Shown here piece by piece: positions 17,643 through 27,618 of a DNA stretch of 64,000 nt (within the stretch, counting starts at the first letter, position 1; the number at the start of each line of letters is the position of its first letter). The DNA is from Sulfitobacter maritimus (lineage in GTDB: Bacteria; Pseudomonadota; Alphaproteobacteria; Rhodobacterales; Rhodobacteraceae): contig NZ_JABVBB010000019.1 of the NCBI RefSeq assembly GCF_013346665.1, positions 62,001 to 126,000 on the forward strand, written 5' to 3'. Both the position numbers and the translations under genes were made by a program. The notes beneath the pieces were generated by a model. The model made no database searches. It saw nothing but the letters and a program-made list of their open reading frames with translations, and was not told the DNA's origin.

Positions 17643-18634
17643 AGGACAGCGTGAACACCCCCCCGGTGCTGGAGCTTTCTGGCGTCAGCAAGACCTACCG
17701 GGTGAAGCAGGGCATGTTCGGCAAGGTCAAACCGCTGACGGCGGTGAACGACGTATCGCTGCAACTGGGGCGTGGCGAAGTGCTGGGTCTGGTGGGCGAA
17801 TCCGGCTGCGGAAAATCTACCCTCGCGAAAATCCTGTTGGGATTGGAGCAGCCCACCGGAGGTCACGTCAAAATCGACGGCGAAGAGATCACCCAACAGG
17901 GCCGTCTGGCGCTGGCGCGGCGCATTCAGCCTATTTTTCAAGACCCTTACTCATCGCTCAACCCGCGCAAGAGCATCTATGACGTGATTTCTCTGCCGTT
18001 GCGGGTGCACAACATCGGCGATGAAGCGAGCCGCAAGAAGAAGGTCAAAGAGATCCTCGACGTCGTCGGCTTGCCGCAGCGGGTGATGAACACATACCCC
18101 AGCCAGATGTCGGGCGGTCAGCGTCAGCGTGTCGCCATTGCCCGGGCACTCATCATGAAGCCTGAAGTGGTGATCTGCGACGAGCCGACGTCGGCGCTTG
18201 ATGTTTCAGTCCAAAGTCAGATCCTCAACCTTCTAGGCGAATTACGCGAGGAGTTTGGCCTCACATATCTTTTCATTAGCCATGACCTTGCGGTGGTCGA
18301 ACACCTCGCGACCCGCGTGGCGGTGATGTATCTAGGCGAGATCGTCGAGCAGAACTCGGTCGCCGGTCTTTTCGACGCGCCGCGCCACCCTTACACCAAG
18401 GCGCTTTTGAAATCCGTGCTGACGCCGGAGCCCGGTTTGGGCGTGCCGGACACCCAGCTTGGCATGGCCTATCCGAACCCGATCGCGCCGCCGCCCGGGT
18501 GCCATTTCCATCCGCGCTGCCCGCGCGCAACGGACCTGTGCAAACAAAAGGCACCGCGTCACACCCCGATCCCGCAGGGGCATGTCGCTTGCCATCTGCA
18601 TGATCCGGAAACACCCATGTACGAACAAGAGTAG
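17639..18634 (+). CDS. Peptide ABC transporter ATP-binding protein, DppF-like
   Basis: 331 residues. Walker A GESGCGKST, Q-loop PIFQDPYSSLNPR, signature MSGGQRQR, Walker [13 protein letters not shown], switch His FISHDLA, and the C-terminal Cys cluster (CHFHPRCPRATDLC). The ATG at 17639 overlaps the stop of the DppD-like gene; an upstream in-frame start at 17522 would lie inside that gene and lacks homology. Completes a five-component importer. Confidence 0.92.
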   Translation: MKDSVNTPPVLELSGVSKTYRVKQGMFGKVKPLTAVNDVSLQLGRGEVLGLVGESGCGKSTLAKILLGLEQPTGGHVKIDGEEITQQGRLALARRIQPIFQDPYSSLNPRKSIYDVISLPLRVHNIGDEASRKKKVKEILDVVGLPQRVMNTYPSQMSGGQRQRVAIARALIMKPEVVICDEPTSALDVSVQSQILNLLGELREEFGLTYLFISHDLAVVEHLATRVAVMYLGEIVEQNSVAGLFDAPRHPYTKALLKSVLTPEPGLGVPDTQLGMAYPNPIAPPPGCHFHPRCPRATDLCKQKAPRHTPIPQGHVACHLHDPETPMYEQE

Positions 18635-18638
18635 TCAA

Positions 18639-20228
18639 ATGTCCCTGAACCTGTCGCAGAGCACGCAAACCCGCAAAACCGTTATCGAAACCGAGCATGG
18701 TGTCGTCGCCGCACAGCACCGGCTGGCCGCAATAGCCGGGGCGGAGGTGCTCGCAGCGGGGGGCGATGCGGTGGATGCAGCAGTGGCGACATCTTTTGTC
18801 ATCGGCGTGTTAGAGCCATGGATGAGCGGCCCGGCAGGGGGCGGGGCGATGATGCTTTGGCGCGCGCAGGAGGGGCAGGCCCATGCGCTGAACCACGGCA
18901 TGCGCAGCCCCGCCAAGCTGAACCCTGACGACTATCCGCTGAGCGGGCGCGGCAAGGCGGGGGATCTCTTCCCGTGGGAGCATGTCGAAGACGACCGCAA
19001 CGTACAAGGCGCCACCGCTGTGGCGGTGCCGGGGGTGGTCGACGGACTGGGTCAAGCGCACGGTCGCTTTGGAAAGATGCCGTGGAGCGAGTTGCTCTCG
19101 CCCGCGATCGACCACGCCCGCATGGGGATGATGGTGGATTGGTACGCTGCGCTCATCATCGCCTCCTGCACCCGCGAATTGGCCAAGGACCCCGATGCCG
19201 CCGCGCTGTTCCTTGAAGATGGGCAGTGGCCAACGATCAGTGGCTGGACCGCGCTGGCCGAAAAGCGGCTGGACCAATCGCGCATGGCCGACAGTCTTGA
19301 GCAAATCGCCCGCCACGGGGCGCGGACGCTTTATGACGGTGACCTGGGTGCCGCCATGGCCAAAGATATACAAGACAAGGGCGGCTGCCTCAGCCACGCC
19401 GACCTGCAAGCCTACCGCGCCGAGTTCAGCGCGCCGCTTGATTTCGCCTATCGCGATGCGCGTTTCCATGTCGTGCCGGGGCTGACCGCCGGACCAACCT
19501 TCCGTGACACCTTTGCCTCTCTCGCGGCCGAAGACCTTGGCCAAGCTCCCGGCCCCGACAGCTATGCCGCCATGGCCGAAGCGCTCAAAGGCGCCTATGC
19601 CCGCCGCCTCGGCTCCATGGGCGACACCGGCGAAAGCCCTGACGCACCGGGCTGCACCACGCATTTCTCGGTGGTGGATCGCGATGGCAATATGGTCGCC
19701 CAAACCCAAACGCTGCTGTCGATCTTCGGCTCACGCGTCGTCTCGCCCTCCACCGGCTTTTTGATGAACAACGGCATCATGTGGTTCGACCCGGTGCAGG
19801 GCCGCCCGAACTCTCTAGGCCCGAACAAGCGCTGCCTGATGAATGTCTGTCCGGTGATCGGCGAACAGGGCGACAAACGCTTTGCCTTCGGGGCATCTGG
19901 GGGGCGCAAGATTTTGGGCGCGGTGGCGCAACTGTCGTCCTTCGTTACCGATTTCGGCATGTCGTTGGAGGACAGCTTCCACGCGCCGCGCATTGACGCG
20001 TCTGACGCGACCAGATTGATTGCAGACGATAGCCTGCCGCGTGAGGTGCTCAACCGGCTGCGCGAAGACAACGACGTCACCGAGACTAAACGCACAATTT
20101 TCCCCTATGCCTTTGCCTGCCCTGCGGGGGTGATGCGCGATGCGGGCCGCAATTCGGGCTGCACCGAGATCATGTCGCCTTGGGGGGACGCCATTTCCGA
20201 AGATATGACAAAGGACATTTCAGCATGA
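18639..20228 (+). CDS. Gamma-glutamyltransferase, apparently cytoplasmic
   Basis: 529 residues, Ntn-hydrolase family. The nucleophile that becomes the new N-terminus of the small subunit after self-cleavage is T340 in [13 protein letters not shown]. Other conserved parts are the early [10 protein letters not shown] and GPAGGG segments and [10 protein letters not shown] near the C-terminus. The protein cleaves gamma-glutamyl bonds (glutathione, gamma-glutamyl amides). No signal peptide is present, unlike the periplasmic enzymes of enteric bacteria, so it probably acts on compounds brought in by the ABC importer encoded immediately upstream (4-base gap). The ATG at 18639 is chosen; upstream codons in the same frame lie in the ATPase gene. 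Loop residues around IFGSRVVSP differ from the usual GSG, so specificity may differ. Confidence 0.88.
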   Translation: MSLNLSQSTQTRKTVIETEHGVVAAQHRLAAIAGAEVLAAGGDAVDAAVATSFVIGVLEPWMSGPAGGGAMMLWRAQEGQAHALNHGMRSPAKLNPDDYPLSGRGKAGDLFPWEHVEDDRNVQGATAVAVPGVVDGLGQAHGRFGKMPWSELLSPAIDHARMGMMVDWYAALIIASCTRELAKDPDAAALFLEDGQWPTISGWTALAEKRLDQSRMADSLEQIARHGARTLYDGDLGAAMAKDIQDKGGCLSHADLQAYRAEFSAPLDFAYRDARFHVVPGLTAGPTFRDTFASLAAEDLGQAPGPDSYAAMAEALKGAYARRLGSMGDTGESPDAPGCTTHFSVVDRDGNMVAQTQTLLSIFGSRVVSPSTGFLMNNGIMWFDPVQGRPNSLGPNKRCLMNVCPVIGEQGDKRFAFGASGGRKILGAVAQLSSFVTDFGMSLEDSFHAPRIDASDATRLIADDSLPREVLNRLREDNDVTETKRTIFPYAFACPAGVMRDAGRNSGCTEIMSPWGDAISEDMTKDISA

Positions 20229-21619
20229 CCCGCGACAGCGCGACCGATAACGTTACCTCTTATTTCGACCAAGGCGATTTCCAGTCCGAACTTGCCAATC
20301 TCGTGTCATATGAGACCGAAAGCCAGAACCCGGATCAGGCCCCCGAACTCAAGCGCTACCTGCAAGAAACTATGGAACCACGCCTTTCGGCGATGGGCTT
20401 CACTTGCACGCTCTATGACAACCCCGCGCCAAATGGCGGTCCGCTTTTGGTGGGCGAGCGGCATGAGGGCGACACCTTGCCTACAGTGCTGACCTACGGC
20501 CACGGCGATGTAATTCGCGCCCAGACCGACCAGTGGCGCAAGGGGTTGCATCCGTTCAAACTCGTCGAAGAGGGCGACCGGCTTTATGGCCGGGGCACCG
20601 CTGACAATAAGGGCCAGCACTTAATTAACATCGCGGCGATGGAAGCGGTGTTGAAGACGCGCGGCAAACTTGGCTTTAACTGTCGCATTGTGATTGAGAT
20701 GAGCGAAGAGACCGGCAGTGCGGGGTTGGCTGAGTTCTTTACCGAACACCGCGAAAAACTGACGGCGGATGTGTTGATCGCCTCGGACGGACCGCGTCTT
20801 CAGCCGGATGTGCCGACGATGTTTATGGGCTCGCGGGGCGGGGTCTCGTTCGACCTCATCGTGGATAAACGCGAGGGGGCGCATCATTCCGGCAACTGGG
20901 GCGGGCTGCTGGCCGATCCGGCGATGATCTTGGCGCAGGCGCTCTCGACCATCACCGACAAACGCGGGCAAATTCAAATTCCCGAATGGCGGCCTGACAG
21001 CCTGACCCCTTCAGTCCGCGAAGCGCTGAAGGGTCTGCCGATTGAAAGCGACGGCGGCCCCCCCATCGACACGGATTGGGGTGAGAAAGACCTGGCCCCA
21101 GTCGAGCGCGCCTATGGCTGGAACAGCTTTGCCGTACTGGCAATGAAGAGCGGCGTCCCTGAGGCCCCGGTCAATGCGATCTCCGCCCATGCAAAGGCAA
21201 CCTGTCAACTGCGCTATGTTGTGGGGACCGACCCTGAGGATATTCTGCCATCGCTGCGCCGCCACCTCGACAAACATGGCTTTGACGAGGTGCGGATCGA
21301 GCCACATGACCGCGGCTTCTTCCGCGCCACACGGCTGGATGCAGACCATCCATGGGTAAAGTTCGTGGCCCAGTCCCTCACGAAAAGCGCAGGGAAAGCG
21401 CCGCATATCCTGCCCAACCTTGCCGGATCACTGCCTAACGACAGCTTTAGCGACATCTTGGGCGTGCCGACCGTCTGGGTGCCGCATTCCTACCGCAGCT
21501 GCTCGCAGCACGCCCCGGACGAGCACGTGCTAAAACCCGTTTGCCGCGATGCGCTTCGAGTGATGGCAGGGGTGTTCTGGGATCTGGGCGAAGGCAATAC
21601 ACCCTCAAAGGCGCGTTAA
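20225..21619 (+). CDS. M20 family metallopeptidase
   Basis: 464 residues. Metal-ligand motifs of the M20 family are present: TYGHGDV (His and, two residues later, Asp), [11 protein letters not shown] (bridging Asp), MSEETGSAG (catalytic Glu plus metal Glu), IASDGPR and the distal His in PDEHVL. It contains the inserted dimerisation domain. M20 dipeptidases split di- and tripeptides such as Cys-Gly or acyl amino acids. The gene starts inside the stop of the gamma-glutamyltransferase gene (ATGA), so it likely takes the product of that enzyme, for example a Cys-Gly-like dipeptide. Confidence 0.88.
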   Translation: MTRDSATDNVTSYFDQGDFQSELANLVSYETESQNPDQAPELKRYLQETMEPRLSAMGFTCTLYDNPAPNGGPLLVGERHEGDTLPTVLTYGHGDVIRAQTDQWRKGLHPFKLVEEGDRLYGRGTADNKGQHLINIAAMEAVLKTRGKLGFNCRIVIEMSEETGSAGLAEFFTEHREKLTADVLIASDGPRLQPDVPTMFMGSRGGVSFDLIVDKREGAHHSGNWGGLLADPAMILAQALSTITDKRGQIQIPEWRPDSLTPSVREALKGLPIESDGGPPIDTDWGEKDLAPVERAYGWNSFAVLAMKSGVPEAPVNAISAHAKATCQLRYVVGTDPEDILPSLRRHLDKHGFDEVRIEPHDRGFFRATRLDADHPWVKFVAQSLTKSAGKAPHILPNLAGSLPNDSFSDILGVPTVWVPHSYRSCSQHAPDEHVLKPVCRDALRVMAGVFWDLGEGNTPSKAR

Positions 21620-21798
21620 GGCGCGGACGGGTGGTTGAGAACAGCCAACCGCTTTGCTGGTACGACTGACAACCGACAACGGCGGTGTCGCGCTACGCGA
21701 GATTGCGACTTGATCAGTAAAGCTCAGTCAACATTCCGGTGTCGGCTGTGCTCTATCTTGGACCGATCCAAGCGGGGCAGCTATCAGAGGCTCCATCC

Positions 21799-22110
21799 GT
21801 GCCAGACCACATTTCGCCTCTGATCCTCTTCCGCAACTGGACCTTCGGGTCTCTGTAGGTTTCCGCGCTGGCTTTCAATTTTGGCGGTCTTGTGCAGGCC
21901 GTATGCCGCGCGAATATCCGAGCCGGCTGGGCCGACTGGGCGCGGATGGATCCCGAGAAGGTCGCGAAGATGTATCAGGAGGGCGCGACCGACGAGATGG
22001 ACGCCGTGCGCAGATACGCCGTGATCCTTGACTGGGGAACAGGTGAGTTGATGCCAAAATCAACAGCACAGTTCCGCGAGAGCTTTGAGAAGCGCTCGGT
22101 CGCGCACTGA
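21799..22110 (+). pseudogene. MFS_3 N-terminal fragment fused to a foreign C-terminus
   Basis: From GTG at 21799 the translation reads PDHISPLILFRNWTFGSL-stop-VSALAFNFGGLVQAV, which matches the first ~35 residues of the MFS transporter at 40262 (PDHISPLILFRNQTFRSL) with one in-frame TAG. At about 21904 homology ends and the same frame continues for ~68 residues (RAGWADWARMDPEKVAKMYQ...) to a stop at 22110. I do not recognise this second part; it looks like the tail of an unrelated soluble protein. The stretch from 21620 to 21798 holds nothing recognised. Confidence 0.6.
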
Positions 22111-22122
22111 ACTTAACGATAC

Positions 22123-22154
22123 CTGCGGCCCGGCGAAGACCTGCCGGGCCGCAG
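22123..22154. terminator. Perfect 12-bp hairpin
   Basis: CTGCGGCCCGGC and its exact complement separated by 8 bases, right after the fragment ending at 22110. There is no T run, so it may be a bidirectional or weak terminator. Confidence 0.5.
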
Positions 22155-22432
22155 ACTTATAAGCGCAGCGCGTTGGTATGGTCGGCGCTCGATATTCTTT
22201 GCATTCTGCTGTCCACATGACCGACAATGACCGGGAGAATCGCTAGTGTTCTTTCGCACTTTCCGCCATATCGCCGCGGATCAACGCAAATTTTGAGCAA
22301 ATTCCGGGATTATTTACTTCTTTTTTGAGCGATCTGCGTGTAAGGGCATATTGCGTCGTTATGGGGGAGGCTGCTTTGGCAGGCACGGCATGGGGCGCGA
22401 TCAACAGGGGGCTGCCCCCGCAGGAGGATAAA

Positions 22433-23452
22433 ATGAATTTTAGTAAGTTTGCCCGTTCCACCACTGCCGGTATGATCGCCGGTGCCGTCTCGCTTGCCGC
22501 ATTGGCCAGCGCTGCCACGGCGGAAACCGTGCGGCTGCGGTTCCACACGTTCTATGGGACAGAGATCGACCCAATCGCGGACAAGTTCAAAGACGCGGTG
22601 AAAGAGGCCTCTGACGGGTCGCTGCGCATCCAATACTTCCGCGGCGGGGAGCTTGTCGCCTCTGACCAGTTTGCGGATGCGGTGTCTAAAGGCACGCTCG
22701 ACATCGTACACGGGCATGGCGGTTATTGGTCCGGTCAGGTCGACATCGGCAATATCGAAGCAGGTCTGCCCGGCGCATGGACCAGCGTTGAAGAAGCCAA
22801 GGCGATCTTTGAAAGCGAAGAGGTCAACAGCCTGCTGACCGAGGCTTACGAAGAAGCTGGCACCGTCTTTCTCGGCAAGGGCTATGGCCATAACTACGAC
22901 CTGTTGACCAAAGAGCCTGTCACCTCTCTTGAGGACCTCAAGACCCGCAAGATCCGCGCGACATCGAACGTGGCGAAGGTTCTGGATTACTTCGGTATCC
23001 CAACAGTTTACCTGCCCGCACAAGAGCTTTACATCAGCATGTCCACAGGCGTGATCGACGGTGCGATCTACGGTGGCCCGGTTGAATATGAGCAGCTGAA
23101 GCTGAACGAAACAGCCAAGCACTACACCTATTTGAACATGCTGATGCCCGGCTGGACTGAGACGTTCCTTGCCAACCCCGCAAAATGGGAAAAGCTGTCG
23201 GATGAGCATAAGGCGATCCTTGAAGAAGCCATCGCGCAGTTCGCCGATGACATCCACAACTGGCTGGCCGAAGGCAATGAGAACGTCGCCGAAGGCACGT
23301 TCGAATACGCCACCCTGCCCGAAGCGGATTCCGCAGAGCTGACGGTTGCCGCACAGACTGTCTGGCAGGAAGAAGCTGAACGCTCCCCGCGCAACAAGGC
23401 GTTCATCGACGCGCTGGTTGCCAATGCCAAGGCGCAGGGCCGCCTGAAATGA
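22433..23452 (+). CDS. TRAP transporter substrate-binding protein, DctP-type
   Basis: 339 residues with a signal peptide (residues 1-31, ending ATA-E). The DctP fold is shown by LRFHTFYGTEIDPI, GSLRIQYFRGGEL and the carboxylate-binding Arg region LKTRKIRATSN. It captures an organic acid in the periplasm and passes it to the DctQM membrane unit. The ATG at 22433 has AGGAGG seven bases upstream; the earlier in-frame start lacks a ribosome-binding site. First gene of a three-gene operon (4-base overlap with dctQ). Confidence 0.9.
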   Translation: MNFSKFARSTTAGMIAGAVSLAALASAATAETVRLRFHTFYGTEIDPIADKFKDAVKEASDGSLRIQYFRGGELVASDQFADAVSKGTLDIVHGHGGYWSGQVDIGNIEAGLPGAWTSVEEAKAIFESEEVNSLLTEAYEEAGTVFLGKGYGHNYDLLTKEPVTSLEDLKTRKIRATSNVAKVLDYFGIPTVYLPAQELYISMSTGVIDGAIYGGPVEYEQLKLNETAKHYTYLNMLMPGWTETFLANPAKWEKLSDEHKAILEEAIAQFADDIHNWLAEGNENVAEGTFEYATLPEADSAELTVAAQTVWQEEAERSPRNKAFIDALVANAKAQGRLK

Positions 23453-24024
23453 AGCCAGTGACAAGGTATCTTGTCCTTCAGGATGGCCTGTCCGACTTTG
23501 TCGGGCGGGCTATTTCCTGGCTCAGCTTGGCGCTCATCGGGGTGCTGATGCTTGAGATCGTTGCGCGGTATTTCTTGAACGCGCCGACCATTTGGGCGCA
23601 TGAAGCCAGCACGATGATCTACGGCGCATTCTGCCTTTTGGCGGGCGCTTATACGCTGCGCTACCGCGGGCATGTGCGCTCCGAAGTGCTTTATGGCATC
23701 ATGGGACCGCGCGGCAATGCCTTCTGTGACACCGTTGTTTTCTCAATCGGTCTTGTGGTGCTCCTGGTCTTTCTGAAACTGTCCATTGAGTTTGCGGCAG
23801 ACAGTTGGGCGGTGCGCGAATATTCGAACAAAAGCATTTGGCAGCCGCCGCTTTACCCGATCAAAACGGTGATCCCGATCGCTGTTGGTCTGGTGATCTT
23901 GCAAAATATTGCAGAACTATTGCGGGCTGTGCTGACGCTTTTCGGCATCGCATATGACGACCCGCGTGAGGGTGAGTTGGAAAGCGAAGTTGACCCCGTC
24001 CTGCTGGATGCCCTGAAGAAATAA
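23449..24024 (+). CDS. TRAP transporter small permease, DctQ-type
   Basis: 191 residues, four transmembrane helices, with the family pattern EIVARYFLNAPTIWAHEASTM in the first half (here split: EIVARYFL and WAHEAS). It bridges the binding protein and the large permease. Start overlaps the dctP stop. Confidence 0.88.
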   Translation: MKPVTRYLVLQDGLSDFVGRAISWLSLALIGVLMLEIVARYFLNAPTIWAHEASTMIYGAFCLLAGAYTLRYRGHVRSEVLYGIMGPRGNAFCDTVVFSIGLVVLLVFLKLSIEFAADSWAVREYSNKSIWQPPLYPIKTVIPIAVGLVILQNIAELLRAVLTLFGIAYDDPREGELESEVDPVLLDALKK

Positions 24025-24064
24025 TCCCAAAACGCGCAGGTGCCGCCTGCGAGAAAGAAATGTG

Positions 24065-25387
24065 ATGGCTGATCTCGATCCGCTCGCAATCACCGCGATT
24101 ATGTTCGCGTCGATGCTGGTGCTTATGGCGATGGGCGCGCCCTTGGCGTGGGCCTTGACGATCTCGGGCGTGGGCAGTGCCTATATGCTTTGGGGGCCTG
24201 GGGGCCTCGACTTGTTGGTCAGCTCGACCTTCAGCGCGATGGACAACTTCCTGTTGGTGGCGCTGCCGCTGTTCATCTTTATGGGGCTGGTCCTGCAACG
24301 GTCGGGCATTACCGACGATTTGTTCGGGCTGATCCATAAGCTGATGGGTGGCGTGTCTGGCGGCTTGGGTGTCGGCACGGTGATTATCTGTGCGCTGATC
24401 GCAGCGATGGCGGGGGTGTCTGGCGCGGCCACGGTCTCTCTTGGCATCATCGCTCTGCCAGCGATGCTCAAACGAGGGTATGACAAACGGCTGGTCACCG
24501 GCACGATCATGGCAGGCGGCGCGCTTGGCTTTCTAATCCCGCCATCGGTTTTGATGATCATTTACGCCTTTTTATCGCGGGACTCTGTGGGCAAGCTCTT
24601 TGCCGCCGGGCTGATGCCGGGGTTGATGCTGGCGGGGATCTATATGGTCTATATCCTGATCCGCTGCCGCCTGAACCCGGATCTCGGCCCGCCCACGCCA
24701 GTTGATGAGCGCTATAGCGGGATCGAAAAGCTCAAAGCTCTGCGCCATCTGATTGCACCCGGCCTGCTGATCACGGCGGTTCTGGGTTGTATCATCGGGG
24801 GTGTCACCTCACCGTCAGAGGCCTCTGCAATCGGTGCCTTTGGGGCGCTGCTCATCGCGGCGCTGCACGGGCGGCTGAACTGGGATCTCTTGCGCTACGT
24901 CATGCTGACCACGACCAAGCTGATGGGCATGTTGATGTGGATCACCATTGCGGCGGTGTTCTTTTCCAAGATTTACGTAGGTCTCGGCGCGGGCATGATC
25001 GTTGGCGAATTGATCGAAGATTTCGACGTCGCACCAATCTGGGTGATCATCGCGATGTTGGCGACCTATTTCCTTCTCGGCATGTTTTTGGACGATTTCG
25101 CCATCGTCTTTATCACCGTGCCGCTCTTTGTGCCGATCGTCCGAGAGCTGGGCTATGATACGACATGGTTCGCAGTGCTCTTTATCCTGTCGATGCAATC
25201 GGCCTATTTGACGCCGCCTTTCGGGTACAACCTGTTTTACATGCGGTCCGTGGCGCCCAAGGAAATCACCATCGTTGACATCTACTGGTCTGCGATCCCC
25301 TTTGTGCTGTTGCAGCTTTTCGGTCTGGCCTTGGTTGTCGCCTTCCCGCAGATTGCGCTTTGGCTGCCGAGCGTGCTGTTCAACTAA
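24065..25387 (+). CDS. TRAP transporter large permease, DctM-type
   Basis: About 440 residues, 11-12 helices of the DctM/DedA-like ion transporter superfamily. Typical elements are MGAPLAWAL near the N-terminus, GVSGAATVSLG, GALGFLIPPSVLMIIYAF, and TPPFGYNLFYMR near the C-terminus. It drives sodium-coupled solute entry. The ATG at 24065 and a GTG directly before it at 24062 are both possible starts. The subgroup with a GYN motif often serves mannitol/chloroaromatic-type acids, but the substrate is not predictable here. Confidence 0.9.
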   Translation: MADLDPLAITAIMFASMLVLMAMGAPLAWALTISGVGSAYMLWGPGGLDLLVSSTFSAMDNFLLVALPLFIFMGLVLQRSGITDDLFGLIHKLMGGVSGGLGVGTVIICALIAAMAGVSGAATVSLGIIALPAMLKRGYDKRLVTGTIMAGGALGFLIPPSVLMIIYAFLSRDSVGKLFAAGLMPGLMLAGIYMVYILIRCRLNPDLGPPTPVDERYSGIEKLKALRHLIAPGLLITAVLGCIIGGVTSPSEASAIGAFGALLIAALHGRLNWDLLRYVMLTTTKLMGMLMWITIAAVFFSKIYVGLGAGMIVGELIEDFDVAPIWVIIAMLATYFLLGMFLDDFAIVFITVPLFVPIVRELGYDTTWFAVLFILSMQSAYLTPPFGYNLFYMRSVAPKEITIVDIYWSAIPFVLLQLFGLALVVAFPQIALWLPSVLFN

Positions 25388-25390
25388 GTT

Positions 25391-25421
25391 GAGGCGCGGG
25401 GGGTGATCCTCCGCGCCTCGT
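25391..25421. terminator. Convergent terminator hairpin
   Basis: GAGGCGCGG / CCGCGCCTC perfect stem between the convergent dctM and CoA-transferase genes, followed by a short T-rich run; can serve both strands. Confidence 0.6.
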
Positions 25422-25434
25422 TCTCGCTTGGTGG

Positions 25435-26583
25435 TTAAGACGTGAAACCCGCCTTGCCACTGCCGAGCAGGGGGGCTGCATGGGTCAGCGCCATGTCGCT
25501 GCGCGAGAAACGGATCGGCGTGCGCAGCCCTGCGATGCCTTCCGGCGCGATCTGCATACCACGCGCTTCGATCTGCGGCTCGGCCAAGGCTTCGGCCACA
25601 TTGTTGATCGGGCCAACCGGCACCCCGGCCACCTCTAGTGCGGCAATCAGATCGCCCTTTGTCCAGCGCCATGTCTCCTCTGCCAGCACTGCGCAAAGGG
25701 CGTCGCGATGGGCCACGCGCTGCGGGTTGGTTTTGTAATCGGGATGCGCAGACAGGTCGTCGCGCGATAGCACCTGACAGAAGGCGCCGAACTGTCGGTC
25801 ATTCCCGCAGGCGACGATCAAATGCCCGTCGGACACCGGGAAAACCTGATAGGGGACGATATTGGGATGCGCGTTGCCAAGCCTTGTCGGGGCCGCGCCG
25901 CCGAGCAGGTAGTTGGTCGCCTGATTGGCCAGAACCCCGACCCCGCAATCAAGCAAGGACAAGTCCACATGCTGTCCTTTGCCAGAGCGTGCGCGTTCGG
26001 CCAGAGCAGCTTGGATGCCAATCACGCCATAAAGTCCGGTGAAAATGTCGATCCATGCCACGCCGACCTTTTGCGGTTCCCCCTCTGGCTCGCCGGTCAG
26101 GTCCATAATGCCGCACATGCCTTGGATCAAAAAGTCGTATCCCGGTTGTTTCGCGCGGGGGCCGTCTTGGCCAAAGCCAGTGACAGAGGCATAGACCAGC
26201 GCCGGGTTTGCCTCTGACAGGCTGGCATAATCCAAGCCGAATTTTGCGAGCCCGCCGACTTTGAAGTTCTCGATCAGCACATCGGCAGAGGCGATAAGTT
26301 CCTTCAACTGCCCAAGGTCGTCCGCATCAGAGAAGTCACAGGTGATGGACCGCTTCCCACGGTTGGCCGAGTGAAAATAGGCCGCGACCTTCTCCGTGCC
26401 GCCATCGGGCAGGGGGCGCTCGATAAAGGGTGGCCCCCAACGGCGGGTGTCGTCGCCTTCGGGCGCTTCGACCTTGATGACCTCCGCACCCAGATCGGCG
26501 AGCGTTTGGCCGATCCATGGGCCGGCGAGGATGCGGGCGAGTTCGACGACCTTCAGGCCCTTGAGTGGCGCATCGTTACTCAT
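25435..26583 (-). CDS. Class III CoA-transferase, CaiB/BaiF family
   Basis: 382 residues. The N-terminal LKGLKVVELARILAGPWIGQ, EVIKVEAPEGDD, SVTGFGQDGPRAKQPGYD and the catalytic Asp in MDLTGEPEG (QGMCGIMDLTGEP region) are family signatures. These enzymes move CoA between acyl groups, as in carnitine, formyl/oxalyl or succinyl-citramalate metabolism. AGGAGG sits before the ATG. Being beside the TRAP operon, it probably activates the acid that the transporter brings in. Confidence 0.9.
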   Translation of the reverse strand: MSNDAPLKGLKVVELARILAGPWIGQTLADLGAEVIKVEAPEGDDTRRWGPPFIERPLPDGGTEKVAAYFHSANRGKRSITCDFSDADDLGQLKELIASADVLIENFKVGGLAKFGLDYASLSEANPALVYASVTGFGQDGPRAKQPGYDFLIQGMCGIMDLTGEPEGEPQKVGVAWIDIFTGLYGVIGIQAALAERARSGKGQHVDLSLLDCGVGVLANQATNYLLGGAAPTRLGNAHPNIVPYQVFPVSDGHLIVACGNDRQFGAFCQVLSRDDLSAHPDYKTNPQRVAHRDALCAVLAEETWRWTKGDLIAALEVAGVPVGPINNVAEALAEPQIEARGMQIAPEGIAGLRTPIRFSRSDMALTHAAPLLGSGKAGFTS

Positions 26584-26709
26584 CGGTGGCCTCCTGAAAA
26601 CACTTTTGCATATTCGTTCCTATCTTCTAGCGGTTCACAGTGAGGATATGCATGGAAACACCCGGGCTAAACCGTTAAAACCGCATGATACCATGTAGGG
26701 GATGAATGA

Positions 26710-27618
26710 ATGCGACAGCGACGGTTTCTCCCTTCGATCAAGCTTTTGACTGCGGTTGACGCGGTGGTGCGCCACCGTTCTGTCACCGCAGCGGCGCTTG
26801 AGCTTGATCTGACGCAAAGCACGGTAAGCCGATTGATCCTGACGCTGGAAGCGCAATTGGGCAAGGAGCTGTTCACCCGCGAACGGCGGCGGCTGATCCC
26901 TACGCCCGCAGCGCTGCGCTATCAGCAAGACATCGCTCGGGCGTTGGATACAGTGCAACGCGCAACAATGTCGGTGATGACGAACCCGCATGGGGGAACG
27001 CTGTCTTTGGCGGTGCTGCCCACCTTCGCGACACGTTGGCTTGGCCCTCGTCTGGGCGCGTTCCTGACTGCGCATCCCGGTGTGGCGGTCAATATGTCCA
27101 CGCGGATCGGCCGTGTGCAATTTACCGATGAGGCTTTCGACGCGGCAATCTATTTTGGCACCGGGGATTGGGAGGGGGTCGGTCAGATGAAATTGCTCGA
27201 AGAGACCGTCACCGCCTGTGTGTCGCCTGAGTTCGCCGCCGCCCATACGCTCGGCAGCATCGATGATCTTGCGCGACTGCCCAAACTGCATCTCGAAAGC
27301 CGCCCCACCGCTTGGGAGGAATGGTTCGCAGGGCAGGGCGGCGCGGCCAAAGACACCGGCGGCATGGTGATGGACCAGTTTTCGATGATGATCCAAGCGG
27401 CAATCTCAGGTCTTGGCGTTGCACTGCTGCCTGATTACCTAGCAAAGATTGAGATTGAAGAGGGCAGGTTGCAGCCGGTTCTGCGCCAGTCCATCCCTGT
27501 ACGCGAGGCTTATTGGTTGGCCTGGCCGCTGGTAAAAGAGGAAGACGCGGCGCTGGTGGCCCTGCGCGCATGGCTCGGTCAAATCTGCGGGGCGCAGAGC
27601 CCGGTGACACGGGCTTAA
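26710..27618 (+). CDS. LysR family regulator
   Basis: 302 residues. HTH at residues ~5-62 (LLTAVDAVVRHRSVTAAALELDLTQ, then STVSRLILTLE), effector domain of the GcvA-like branch after residue ~90. Divergent from the CoA-transferase gene across 126 bases, the standard arrangement for a LysR protein regulating its neighbour. Its stop overlaps the end of the convergent XRE gene by four bases. Confidence 0.87.
   Translation: MRQRRFLPSIKLLTAVDAVVRHRSVTAAALELDLTQSTVSRLILTLEAQLGKELFTRERRRLIPTPAALRYQQDIARALDTVQRATMSVMTNPHGGTLSLAVLPTFATRWLGPRLGAFLTAHPGVAVNMSTRIGRVQFTDEAFDAAIYFGTGDWEGVGQMKLLEETVTACVSPEFAAAHTLGSIDDLARLPKLHLESRPTAWEEWFAGQGGAAKDTGGMVMDQFSMMIQAAISGLGVALLPDYLAKIEIEEGRLQPVLRQSIPVREAYWLAWPLVKEEDAALVALRAWLGQICGAQSPVTRA

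Noticed and set aside
22310..23464. 384-codon minus-strand frame opposite dctP
   Set aside because: Complete overlap with a clear DctP gene; composition is typical of an antisense shadow.
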